From: Auriscalpium vulgare
Lineage: Eukaryota > Basidiomycota > Agaricomycetes > Russulales > Auriscalpiaceae
NCBI GenBank assembly: GCA_019915015.1
Contig: JAHBBC010000076.1
Span: 1-46,623, forward strand
DNA: 46,623 nt
Reading direction: 5' to 3'
In this document: in pieces, positions 11,507-21,956 of the stretch
Numbering within the stretch: position 1 is the stretch's first letter
Layout: each line of letters opens with the position of its first letter
The notes under the pieces: model-generated
What the model saw: only the letters and a program-made list of their open reading frames with translations
What the model was told of the DNA's origin: nothing
The model's database searches: none
Program-made: the position numbers and the translations under genes

Positions 11507-12251
11507 TGATCGGGCCACCCTCGGGCTGCAATTCTCCGGAGCGCGGACTCATTTTCCGTGCCGTCGGTGCCACATCCGCCCGCAGGAAGGCCGACTTCGA
11601 AACGGCCCAACGGCGGCCGCGCGTCACTAGTCGGCGTCTTTTTGACTTGCAGCGAGCGGTCGGCGAGACATGAGTCCTCTCTCGACCGAGCTCACCTCAT
11701 ACCCTCTCGGACCTACCCTTCAGATCAGCACGGACCACCAAAGGTGTCTGCATCTCTGTCGACCTGCATGTGCCCTGCTGTGACTCGGTACACTACTCAG
11801 CGGCCTGCGATGGGACCGCCGCCGCGCGACCCCTCCACCACTCTTCGCGTCCTGAACATCAGATTTCTCACAAACGCTCCGTGATCCCGTCCCTGCATGC
11901 GTAGGGGTCCGCCAAAGTGCGCCCGTGTTTCAATTTCTGTGCGCGTCCTGGTTGTCTCGCCGTGCTCAACGGATGCAACTGCTGTACAGTTTGCCTTCTA
12001 TCTCGTACAGCATTATATCGTGATCTCCATAGCGGGCATAATCAGATGCTTCCCCACTGCGGAATAATTTTTTCCGCGCTGCCGCTGTTGCCCTCTGGAG
12101 TGTGATTTTTGCTGCTGCTGCTTCCTTGCGTCCCCGCTTTTGACGGCATATAGCTCGATGGGGTTCCACGACGAGACCAGCGTATAAGAAGAGAGGTGGT
12201 TGAGAGTTCATCTAGGCTCCAGCGTCCTCGCTGATCCAAGCTATCCTATTG
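11507..12251. other. Transposon-GH15 intergenic region with TATA box
   Basis: No gene recognised. TATAAG at 12183-12188 lies about 64 bases before the GH15 start and is a plausible TATA box. The interrupted gag sequence does not resume here. Confidence 0.45.
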
Positions 12252-14121
12252 ATGCGTCTCTTCCTGATCTTGACTGTCCTTGGCCTCCGAGCCGGCACGG
12301 CGCTAGGCAAGGCAAAGTCGCAGTCCCTCGAGGCTGTCGTCGACGACTATTTCTCGATCCTAGTCCCTGCTACAAAGGAGGCACTCGAGCACGAGGCCAC
12401 AGGGCCCGAGGCAGGCGCTGCTGTGAGTTGCGCGCCTATGGCCTCCCTTGGCGCCACCTGACCTCAATTCATGCAGCCCGGCGTCATCGCAACGACGATT
12501 CCTGCTGAGGGCCACCCAGAATCCACTGTGTACTGGGTCCGCGACGGCTGCCTCGTATACGAGGTCTGGCTCAACGAGCTCATCGTCTTTGGCGACACCA
12601 GCGTCCGGCCGCTCATCGAGGACGCCGTACATACGCTGATCAAGAGCCAGCACGTCGTGAGCCTGAGCGGCAACATCTTCACCGGCGGTCTCGCCGAGTC
12701 CGCCTTCAACCTCGATCTCAGCGCGATATTCGACGCCAATATGCACTTCGGCTCGCCTGGCGGTGGTAAGCGCGCTTTGTCATGACTAGCATGGGCGTTG
12801 AGTTGACGGGGTCATGCTCACCAGACGTGGCGCCGTTCAGAGCTGCTGTGTTGATCAAGTATGCAGAATGGCTCCTGACGCAAGACAATGGCACTTGGGT
12901 CGCGGACAACCTCTGGCCTGCCATCAACCTCGACCTTCAATGGACTGCCCTGCACTGGAACGAGAGCTCGTTAGTAGCTCTAACATTGACATGTGACAAC
13001 TGACACCGCGATGCTAATTTTGATGATATCAGCTTCGACCTGTGGTGGCCGCCCGTCTGGAGTGGGTCCTTCTGGACGTCATCGATGCAGCATCGGGCGC
13101 TCCGTGCTGGTGCGCGTCTGGCGCGCACCCTCGGCCGGGAGAGCGAGACGCTCGGGTACGACCAAAAGGCGGCGCTCGTCCTCGACTATTTACAGGTCGG
13201 TCGTCATTGGCGCTACACGAACCCGCTTAGCCACAATGGCTGACTGACGCTGCTTTCTGACAGTCATTCTGGAATGAGGAGAAAGGCTACATTGCAGAGA
13301 CAACCATCACAGATATGTCGATGGGCCGTTCGGGCATCGGCTCTGCCCCCCTCACAGTGACAATTCTCAACTACGACCAGTCGCTCGGCTGCGACGCGGC
13401 AACTTTCCAGCCTTGTTCCGATCGGGCGCTGTCGACTCTGAAGGCGGTCAGTGACGCCTACCGGAAGAAATTTCCCATCGTCAGCAAAGACATTCCGGAC
13501 AATCAGCCAGGTTACTTCGGCTTCTACTTGGAAGATGGATACATTGGAGGACACGTAAGTCGGCATTTGCACCCATGCTATCTCTAATCGGCTGACTCCG
13601 TATAGCCGCAATTTGCGCAATGTATGAACCAGGCGGAGCAGCTCTACGACGCGCTCTCTACCTGGGAGCACCTCGGCGGGCTCCAAGTCACCGACGTCTC
13701 GCTCGACTTCTTCCGAATGTTCGACGTCGCAGTGAAGACAGGCGACTACGCAAAGTCGTCGCGCACGTACAAAAGGCTCACGACCGGGATCAAGGAATAC
13801 GCGGACAAGGCGATTGAAATGCTCATCGAGTCGACGCCGGAGGACTTTGTGCTCCCCGAGTGCGTGCACAAAATCACCGCCGAACCTTACGGCCTGCGCG
13901 GAACAACGCGAAGCCTTCTTTCTGCGCTCACTGTCGCAGACGCGCGGAGTGGGCTGGTGCCCCCGTCATGGAGCAATGGGCCGAGCGCAGACGCGCGCGG
14001 CGTCGTGCCGCCAGCGTGGAACCAGCCCTGCGCACACGCTGGCCCCGCTTATCCGGCGGACAAAGGGCCGCAGTTCTATGGCATTTCAGAGCAGACCGTC
14101 TTCGGTGTGCCCGTGCTATAG
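12252..14121 (+). CDS. Secreted GH15 (glucoamylase-family) protein, altered active site
   Basis: Six exons (12252-12422, 12477-12765, 12825-12969, 13033-13195, 13264-13554, 13606-14121) give 524 residues with every phase correct. The start MRLFLILTVLGLRAGTALG is a likely signal peptide. Family landmarks appear in order: VYWVRDGCLV (counterpart of the substrate-binding WTRD), AFNLDLSAI, FRAAVLIKYAEWLL, MQHRAL, LDYLQSFWNEE, FQPCSDRAL, YFGFYLEDGYIGG and AEQLYDALSTW. Ordinary fungal glucoamylases carry DLWEE, with the general-acid Glu, before GSSFFT; here it reads DLWWPPVWSGSFWT, so both Glu are gone. The second catalytic Glu appears kept in VLPECVHK, aligned with AEQFD. No starch-binding domain follows. 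It is either a non-hydrolytic carbohydrate-binding relative or an enzyme with altered chemistry. A TATAAG lies 64 bases upstream. Confidence 0.85.
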
Positions 14122-14252
14122 GCTGGGCGCTTGAGCTGGCATGGACGAATAGACGCCAGATACATCAGCATGTTCCTCGTACCCATTTGTCTCTTTGTAC
14201 AGTATTATGTATCGCGCGACATTATTGAGCGCGTCGCAGTCGCACCAGTGTT

Positions 14253-14600
14253 TCATGTGGATGATAGATGATGGTTGAGAAATCGAAGCCGGAGTACCAA
14301 AGCAGAGCGCGCTTCTTTGGCCTTGTCCGACTCAAACTTCGAGAACTTCTTGCGACCTTCCGAGTATGACTGTTGCTCGAGAGCGCCGTATTTCAAGGCG
14401 AGTAGCGGATCGGTCACGCGCATGAGCAACACAAGGGCAGTTGTTGGACCAGACAGTCTTAAATGAGTCGAAGATGTGTTGCAAAACCTCTGGCGTGAGT
14501 CCACGATAGATATGCAGTCCTTGGCAAACGATTACAAGGTGTAAGGGTAGCACGGCCATAGACGTCATGATTACCTGTCGCTTTGAAGGTCAGGCCATCG
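14253..14600 (-). pseudogene. Unrecognised coding fragment between GH15 and MFS genes
   Basis: On the minus strand a frame with coding character reads TALVLLMRVTDPLLALKYGA, then SYSEGRKKFSKFES and a stop at 14253. Just upstream in another frame is GLHIYRGLTPEVLQHIFDSF. Joining the two needs a shift, and no start or clear splice site completes a gene. It may be the remains of a longer gene, or a small gene with an indel. I do not recognise the family. Confidence 0.3.
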
Positions 14601-14640
14601 ATAGGCCAGGATTCCTAAGGCCGAATCTATGGCGAGTCGC

Positions 14641-16859
14641 CTAGATCGATGCTTTGCCGCGAGGTTCGAATGGCAAAAGAAGCGCTAAACCGCCAGCACC
14701 GACGACCAGCGCGCCAGCGACGTACACCGGCACCGCCGTCGTCAGGTCGGCATACAATGCGATAATTGGAGCCTAGACTGCGTGTCAAGCGAGTGTGACG
14801 GAAGAGGTGAGACAGGTGGCACGTACCACGACACCGAACACACGCGTCGCCGTTGCAGTCAGGCCGTTGCCGGTGCCGCGGTCCTTCGCGGGGAAGAGTT
14901 CCGGTGAGACCGCATACAGCACGCCGTACATGATCTGCGAGAGACAGATAGGCGTCACAATGACATATCCGCGCATACTAGCTCGCAGTAGGCAAGACTC
15001 ACGTTGCTAAAAAACGCATACCCGCAGTTCCACCCCAGCAAAGCATTGGAGCTCCGCGCGGTGGTGCTGGCAAAGAGGAAGACCCCCGTGAGCCCTGGAT
15101 TCGCGCAGGGGTCGTTGAGCAATGTCACCGGAAAAATGTTTTATTACTCGCCCGCGGCGGCGGCAAGGGTGCCGCGCCTCCCAATGTACCGCAGCTCTAC
15201 CGTCCACCCTGCGAGCAAAGCACCAGGAATTCCGGTGACAGACAGAATCACTTGCTAAGAGGGAAATAAGTGTTTAATGAGAGGGTGGCTCGTGCACACG
15301 AAACACGTACATTGCGGTAGGTCGTATAATACGACGCGTCGTCGAATTTCGCACCACGACTTGCAAGTCTAGCTCACCGGTCAAGAATCTATGTTCTGTG
15401 ATCTCCCTGCTACTCACAGATAGGGCAGGAAGTTATTGTAAAGGGTTGATGCAAGGCCGATAATGCCTGCCACGCTGTCAGACCCGAGTGAAACGCATAT
15501 GATTGGATCATATACCCCATATCAGGATTAAGAGAGACGTCGACCAGGCCATTCTCTTGCTTGCAAAAAGAGCACGTGCGTGCTGCGCACTCCAAGTCGA
15601 ACTCTTGCTCAAGAGGTGCCACTTGTCTGCAAGTTCGCCTCGGTCCGCGGTACGGCCAGCCTCCTCGAGATTTTCTACTGACAATGTCGACTCTGTTCCG
15701 TTGTACTTTGCAATGGCGTGGATGACGGCAACTGCGTCGGCGTCGCGTCCGCGACCTACTAGGAAGCGCGGCGATTCGTAGAGATGGAAGACGAACATCC
15801 TAACGAAGGCCAATAGCAGCATGAGACCGCCGAGCGTGAATAGAAGGTAGCGCCAGCCCATGTTCTCGGATCGCGAGCAAGAAGCTCCTAAAGCGCAAGA
15901 GAAATTCGCAATCAAAGGCCAAGCGACCTATGCGGAGTATCAGAACTCGTCGAAAGAGGCCAGGCAAGAGGCACGTCACGACTCACCAATGACCCTAACA
16001 ACTGACCTAATGCCCACCATATAGACAGGATAGTCAGCAGGAACTGATGTGATGCCGGGACGAAGTCTACATTGCCTCGTTAAACCAATCCATGGGTGAT
16101 GTAACCACAGGACGAACCTAAGAATACCGCAGAGTCGACAGGCATATTACCCCAACCCCAACGCTTGAAACAGCTACCAACGAAGCAAGCGCAACGAAGC
16201 CGGGCGAACCCCCTGCTGCGATTCCGAAGATGCTCGCCAGAAACAGAGTAAGATTGAAGGACCATCTAGAGAGAGAGGTTAACTGACTGTAGCGTAATCT
16301 CGAGTGTATCTACTGTACTTACTTTCGTCCCCATACGTCACATCCGAAACTCCAGAGCACGGCGCCGACGAGCAAACCGATATTTGAGGCGAGCGATAGA
16401 AACGGGCCATCAAAATGGAACTCGTTGATCACTGGAGATAAGATAAGGCCTGTCATGAGCTGAGCGGATAGGATGACTCCGATGAGCGCCGGTTATGGAG
16501 GAAGAACTTGAACAGCATTCAACTCACGGGCCAGATACTATCCCTGCGATGCCGATAAACGTTTAAGCACACGATAGCGCGGACAGTCGACTGCGCAACA
16601 TACGAAAACCATCCAAATCCTGCCACTGCAAAAAGTGCCCACTGTTGTCGTGTGGCTTTAACGAAACGCGCTCGGGGATCGACATTTGATAACTACACAC
16701 CTGGTACTTTCCCATTCCGATTTCCTGTATTGCCCTGTTCATTACTCTAGCCTTCGCCTGATATACAGGATCGACGGAGCCTGCATCGTACAGATCTTCT
16801 TTGGTCGGGACATTGTCCGGCGAGAGGGAGTACACTGTCTCCTTCGAACTCTTCGACAT
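14641..16859 (-). CDS. MFS transporter (sugar-porter / SV2-like)
   Basis: Thirteen exons, 5' to 3' on the minus strand: 16701-16859, 16604-16641, 16528-16543, 16323-16459, 16118-16265, 15987-16066, 15516-15927, 15418-15466, 15311-15359, 15152-15254, 15003-15094, 14827-14934, 14641-14772. They give about 507 residues. Motifs typical of the major facilitator superfamily follow in order: GMGKYQWALFAVAGFGWF, DVWGRKWSFN, GNMPVDSAVFL, YESPRFLV, IGRRGTLA, SPELFPAKDRGTGNGL and the cytosolic end PFEPRGKASI. Several spans are strongly hydrophobic, fitting a 12-helix plasma-membrane importer; the substrate is unknown. Exon 3 is only 16 nt. The intron after exon 10 appears to use a GC donor (15151-15150). 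One frame break lies before GNMPVD, where the four-base G run at 16150-16153 needs a fifth G. It sits tail to tail with the GH15 gene. Confidence 0.82.
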
Positions 16860-16916
16860 GGCGAGTGTGAGTATGAGTCGACGACTTGGGAGCGAGCCAG
16901 ATCTGAACGGGCTGTA

Positions 16917-16924
16917 CTTATATA
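16917..16924 (-). promoter_or_regulatory. TATA-like box upstream of the MFS gene
   Basis: TATATAAG on the minus strand about 58 bases before the start codon at 16859, supporting that start. Confidence 0.35.
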
Positions 16925-17933
16925 CGATGGGACAACGAAGAAGCCTGGAGCGCACTTTAGGGTGACGTGGCTTCCATCTTTTTCTCTGCGCGAATCGCGG
17001 CGCATGGAAGTGGGAACTTGCAGGGAACTTGTCATGAAATTCGTGCACGTGGTATGCGCGGGCGGCCGTGGGGATTGACCGACGAAAACCGATGGCTTGT
17101 TCGTTGTCCTACACTGTCGCCATGCTATCTACAGTATAGGGACAACTTCATCCAGCTATGGTGACAGGTTCGGACGTACTTGCTAGGGCGGGCGCGGCTG
17201 GTCTAGGTTAGTCCACCCTCGTGTAACTTGACCGCTTCTTGACGATGCTCGGCGCACCGGGGCATCTCGGTCGAGGCGATCGAGAGGATGTTCGTTCTCG
17301 GGATAGCGCCTGGCTCCGAATTGCCAACGCATAGCAGTGCCCACAGCCCTGAAGCTAGCTTGAAGGGCCGGAAGGAGTCTGAAGGTAGACTGGTGACCAG
17401 CTTTGTGACATCAACAGTGACGACGGGGTGGGTACGTACTTACTGTGATATATGTCTGAAAACCGACGGCCTTCGGGCCTACCGCACCAGAGTAGGCTGC
17501 TACATAGCCGCCTCGACTCGGACGATAAGCTGGGACGCTGCGTTGTGATTAATGGTTGGTGCCGGTGAGCAGGACCGCGTCATGCGCATCATGTAAGAAG
17601 CGATCGAGGATTCACAGATTTCCCACGACTTATCTTTTCAAGTAACGTCACCGTTACCGAACAAGTACTGACACTAATATATTCGCAGCAATGGAGGAGA
17701 CACTAGAAGACAATCCTCCTAAGTATCCAGGACTCTTTGATCGTTGTCCTTGGACAGATGGGAACATGTACTAGGCAGGGTGATGCCGCAATGGACGTGG
17801 TCTAGTGTCCCTGGCTAGACTTTCCATGGCCATTCCTCACCGACATGTGCATGAGCGCTGTCTCGCCCCCTGTCTTTCCAATAAATACTCGGGCCATACG
17901 TGTGCCACTCATTGACATGCTATCCCTCTTTTC
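16925..17933. other. Region without recognised gene
   Basis: Short open frames occur on both strands, none with a known pattern. A TGCGTTGTGATT word at 17539-17550 recalls a CaaX tail but is not followed by a stop, so it is not a pheromone end. Confidence 0.4.
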
Positions 17934-18534
17934 TTGGATATCAGACCTTTCGACACCGCCATCCATGCACCTCATCCAAGTTCTACGACTATCAGGTTGC
18001 CATTCCTCTCCAGACACGCAGCCGCATGTAGCTATTCCCCAGCAGCCTGGGAGGAAGTGTCGAGAGAGATAACGAAGCTGCTTCCCGTACCGTCAATAGG
18101 CCCCGCGGCGACGGCGCTGATGAAGATGCTGGACGCTATCTCTGCACGTCAATCCCTTGCATCTCACAGTGCTCTAGCTCATGGGATGCTAGCGATTGCA
18201 CATCCACCGGAATCGCTGCTTCGACCTCGTTCGATGCGGTTCTCGGATCCTCACGCATATTGCTTGGTGTCTGGAGGGTGTATGGGACAACCAGCCGCCG
18301 AGCCTAATGGAGCATATTAATTCCTTCGAACGGTACGCCTATCTCCGCATACCTCCGGGCATTACAGCTGATTGGCCTTCACGCAGGTTGGCGGTCACCA
18401 TGCGAGGATTTATGGAGTACCTCGCTCAGATGAACCGCCTCGAAAAATACTGGCATAAGCAGCGCATAGCGGAGACTCTCCAAAGGTTCGAAATTCATAT
18501 GCATGATGCCGCGCGGGTCTTCGGCGTCACGTAG
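17934..18534 (+). pseudogene. Truncated paralogue of the MLKL-like genes (helical domain only)
   Basis: The end of a first exon reads VSREITKLLPVPSIGPAA then TALMKMLDAI. A second exon (18193-18332) reads RNRCFDLVRCGSRILTHIAW then LEGVWDNQPPSLMEHI. After an intron at 18333-18386 a third reads MRGFMEYLAQMNRLEKYWHK and ends HDAARVFGVT at a stop at 18534. This matches, exon by exon, the N-terminal helical bundle of the genes at 21957 and 29381 (compare CMRLAQRAANVLKDL and DAARALE). The stop falls only a few codons past the place where both paralogues splice onward, so the kinase-like part is absent. The join from first to second exon does not keep phase, and the true start is unclear. It may be a relic or a stand-alone bundle protein with a sequence error. 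Confidence 0.5.
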
Positions 18535-18934
18535 GCACGCTTTTGCTCACCAGACTTTTCTTTTCTAATGCGGCGAAGGCCGGCATGCTTTGTGGACACT
18601 GGACCTTGGGAGAAGGCTCGCTAGATCACGATGGTCCGCCCTTCTAGTGCACTATGAAGGAGATTCTATCCCACACATTTGATTCACAGGCATCACTTGA
18701 TCTGCAGAAATAGTACATGCGCACGTTTAATTTATGATATGCGCCTTGAGACCCAATGGACCTCAAGTACTATGGCTACACTATATTAGTAGAGTATAGT
18801 ATGACCACCGCAGCGAGTATACGTATAGCAATGATGGATTATGTACCAGAATCGTGGTGGCGAAGGAACGTCCAACGAAAAGAAGATACATACCGAGAGG
18901 GTATACAGAACATCCAAAATCGGTCATCATGTGG

Positions 18935-20516
18935 TTACTTGCCAATGTACACAGACACCTCTGAAGGTGTGTCTACATCATGCGCAGGCGCTGTTAACAA
19001 AATGACGGGCTTCGGAGGCACCAGCGGTGGGGAGTCGAAGGACTCGAATGAGTCGAGGGTGTCGAGGGTATCAAGTGATGGCGGGCGCGCCGGGTCTCCG
19101 AGCGCCGGCTTCTTCACGATGCCGTCGCAGTCGTCAAAGTTGTCGATGGTGATCGACGTCGACAGCCGTCCCCACGAGGACGACTCAGAGTTGAGCGTGT
19201 CCGCGTCCGTGTCGTCCGTGTCCCCGGAGCGCTTCGACACCTGCGACCGGAACATCGGGAGCGAGATGTTCTTGAGCGAGGTGAACCCATTCCCGCCGAC
19301 CGTGATCATAGACGGCGACGCGAAGCTGCTTCCCGTCGTGCCAGCACGCGAGCCCACGGTGGAGTGTCCGACCTTGTTGTAGACAGACGCATACGCGAGG
19401 AGGTAGTGCTTGCGTGCCTCGTCCGCAAAGCCGAAGAACGCGAAGAACGCGAACGCGCAGAACACGATGAGCCAGCGCGAGAGCTCAATCGCGGCCTGCT
19501 CGACCGGGTCCATGCGCCACTGCACGCCGGAAAACTGCCCCACGCGCCCAAAATCGAAGTGCGTGTCTGCCCACCCGAGCCAAGGCGAAATGCTGAACAC
19601 GTGGGAGTTGAGGTACAGCGAGTACACGCTCAGCGGGATCGTGCAGACCATCTCGGTCGTGGAAAGCGCAATGAGGCGCAGGTAGCGATTCTGGTTAAGG
19701 TTGCGGTTCGATGAGACGATGTCCTTGAACTGACTTGCGCGCTTCCAAAAGAGGCAAACTGCTGCGGCTGTGAGATCGTGCCATCAGTACGTCGCGAGGT
19801 TGGCGAAAAATCAGCGTGCGCACCACTGTAAGTGAGCGAAACGATCCCGATGACCAGGGGCCAGCAGAAGACGAGCGGGTACGCCGGTGGTGTGTTATAT
19901 GTCACAGGAAAGCACCCGACATCCTCATAGATGTCGAAGCGATGACCCTGGACGATCACCTCTACGTTCCACGCACGTAAGATTGAGATGTAGCAACGTC
20001 ATCAGAGGAAAACGTACGCAGTATCATTTCAAGAAGGGGGATTCCGAGGCCAATGGAAAGATCAATGATCACCCCGCGTCGCTTCTCGGCCGGCGTGATC
20101 ATTGCGGCACTCATAGAAGCGATCTTGTAGAGACGACGGTTTATCACTAAGGACGCGGCAGGGATAGCCACATTGAGGCCGATCATGAAGCGAGTTGCTG
20201 AGGTGCTACATCAGCGCTGTTTACCCATCAGAGTTGAGCGGCTACTCACAAATGTCGCACCACACCGGGGCAACGTTACGCGCGGAGCCGTTCCATACGA
20301 CAGAGTTGATGAATGCATTGAGACACCCGAGTCCTGTCCAAGCCATGTACAGGCAAGTTCCCGCGTTCCATGCTATCTCATTTTCGTCAGCGAGTTCGAA
20401 GTTGGAGATTATATACGAACTTTCTTACACTCCAGATGCCATGAGAAAGGGACTGCACAGAACAGAAATCCGATGAATGAGAATGCGGAGAACAGTTGGT
20501 TTGGAGGCGCGGCCAT
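18935..20516 (-). CDS. STE3-type pheromone receptor A
   Basis: Five exons (20429-20516, 20250-20372, 20018-20197, 19827-19961, 18935-19767) give 452 residues with all phases correct. This is a seven-helix G-protein-coupled receptor of the fungal STE3 family, which senses prenylated mating peptides at the plasma membrane and signals through a heterotrimeric G protein. Landmarks are FSFIGFLFCAVPFSWHLE in helix 1, TGLGCLNAFIN, APVWCDISTRFMIGLNVAIP, the loop INRRLYKIASM, KRRGVIIDLSIGLGIP, VQGHRFDIYEDVGC, SSNRNLNQNRYLRL and FFAFFGFADEARKHY at helix 7. A 140-residue Ser/Asp-rich cytosolic tail follows, as usual in the family. It is the best-preserved of the three receptors here. No pheromone precursor was found next to it. 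Confidence 0.92.
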
Positions 20517-21956
20517 CTATGACGGAAAGGTATACGAGATGACGGAGGAGGGAGAGCAAGGCGAGATGCGACCTGGCCAGCAAGTGTCGCCTGCAGGAAA
20601 TAACGTCGGTCAGGAGAGGGAGGGCGAAGAACAGATGGAATGGTCGCTCACGTTTGATGAATCTTATAAGAAGCGGCAGCTGAACATTCCGCTGTGCGTC
20701 TTGTGCCCAAAGACGGAAACTGTCTTGTCGTTAGGATGTCGTACCGAGTCAAATTCTATGACTTCTTGTACTCCATGGGACGTTATCACTTTGCCCCTTG
20801 TACTCGAGTGATCTGGCAACGAGGCGCTGATAGCCAAGGCAGTAGGCGACCAGCCTCTAATGCTCGAAATGGAAGGCCTTGTAAGTGCGACGCACTCGCG
20901 GACGACTCGGCCGCGCCTTCGAGTTCGTCGACGTCGAGACGGATCTTCTGGGAAATCATATATCGTAAGATGAGATGGGCCGCGCAAGAAGAGCTCCGTC
21001 GTGAGATCACTGGATAGTGAGGCTGCGCAAAAGCATGGTATGTTTCCCTTCTTGACATCGTCCGCAAGAGATGAGTTGGGAGCAAGTTGACTCTCGAGCT
21101 TGACAAGCCGGCCTGGTGTGACCCGAGGCTGATGCCACGAAAGAGTCCGGGAGAACCTGGCAGGTGCCCGAGCATTTCAAGTCACGGCTCCGCTTAGGAA
21201 GAAGATGCGGAAAGACGCGTGCGACGAGGTCGAGAAGGTACGTAGCAGGACGTATGGGAAAAGGATCACCGGAGCTCTTGAAAACGATCACAGCCCCGTA
21301 CCTTCGACTTTTGTCGCCATGCCGTTATTGGTATGCTTGACTTGCAGGGATCCGTGCGGGGCTGCCGCGCATGGCGCTGGAAAGATGGCGTGGCAAGAGG
21401 CGAGCCTTGTTCTCGAAAGCCACTACTTAGTAGTCTCAGAGCCGTATTGACACGTTTCCAGTTGCCACCGCCACCCGTTAGTACCCGTGTTCTAGTCACA
21501 ACCAGTCACACACTCCCAGTCGAGAGTACTTTGCGACTCCTGCAACGTTGAGTCGGTGTTCCGAGCGGGCTAGGAGGTGAGCGCTTAGCGCCTTACTTTG
21601 TCCGGACCACTTTCTGCCGCTGATACGATTTTCGGGACGTTGAAGGAACACACTGCGGCTGTCCCCGCAGTCACTGGCAGTTTTTGTCGCATATCGTCTT
21701 GTGATCCCCTCAACATCAAGCGCGCAGCTTACTGAGGCGTTCGAAAGCCGGCTCATCTGACGACGGTGCCATCAGAGCCGCCTGTCCATCGAGAGACTCA
21801 GGGCACCCGTGCACAGGACTGCATGCAGGCAGCAAAACTTCTTGCGCGCCCCGACTTCAGACCGGGCCGGGCGTCTGTCGTCCACATGTCCTTAATCGGA
21901 CACTGCTTGGGCTCCAACTCTCCAAAACCTCCTTCCTTCCGATCGCACCACATCGA
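20517..21956. other. 1.4-kb region without recognised gene
   Basis: It holds the shared upstream space of receptor A (-) and the MLKL-like gene 1 (+). Overlapping open frames at 20660-21300 on both strands show no family pattern. I searched by eye for a short frame ending in Cys-aliphatic-aliphatic-X before a stop and saw none. Confidence 0.4.

Noticed and set aside
4637..11515. A 9-bp target-site duplication, as in Mutator-like elements
   Set aside because: The nine bases on the two sides do not match, nor do shorter words.
13033..13090. A frame error as explanation for the missing DLWEE in the GH15 protein
   Set aside because: Reading frame, splice phase and family pattern are continuous on both sides, so the substitution is real in this sequence.
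14655..14670. GGTTCGAAT, resembling a tRNA T-loop
   Set aside because: It lies inside the last exon of the MFS gene, and no cloverleaf can be drawn around it. No tRNA or rRNA was found elsewhere.
17539..17550. TGC GTT GTG ATT, a possible CaaX end of a pheromone precursor
   Set aside because: The frame continues without a stop and has no suitable start upstream.
18756..19382. Plus-strand frame starting MDLKYYGY near receptor A, considered as a pheromone precursor
   Set aside because: It is long, overlaps the receptor tail as a shadow, and does not end in CaaX.
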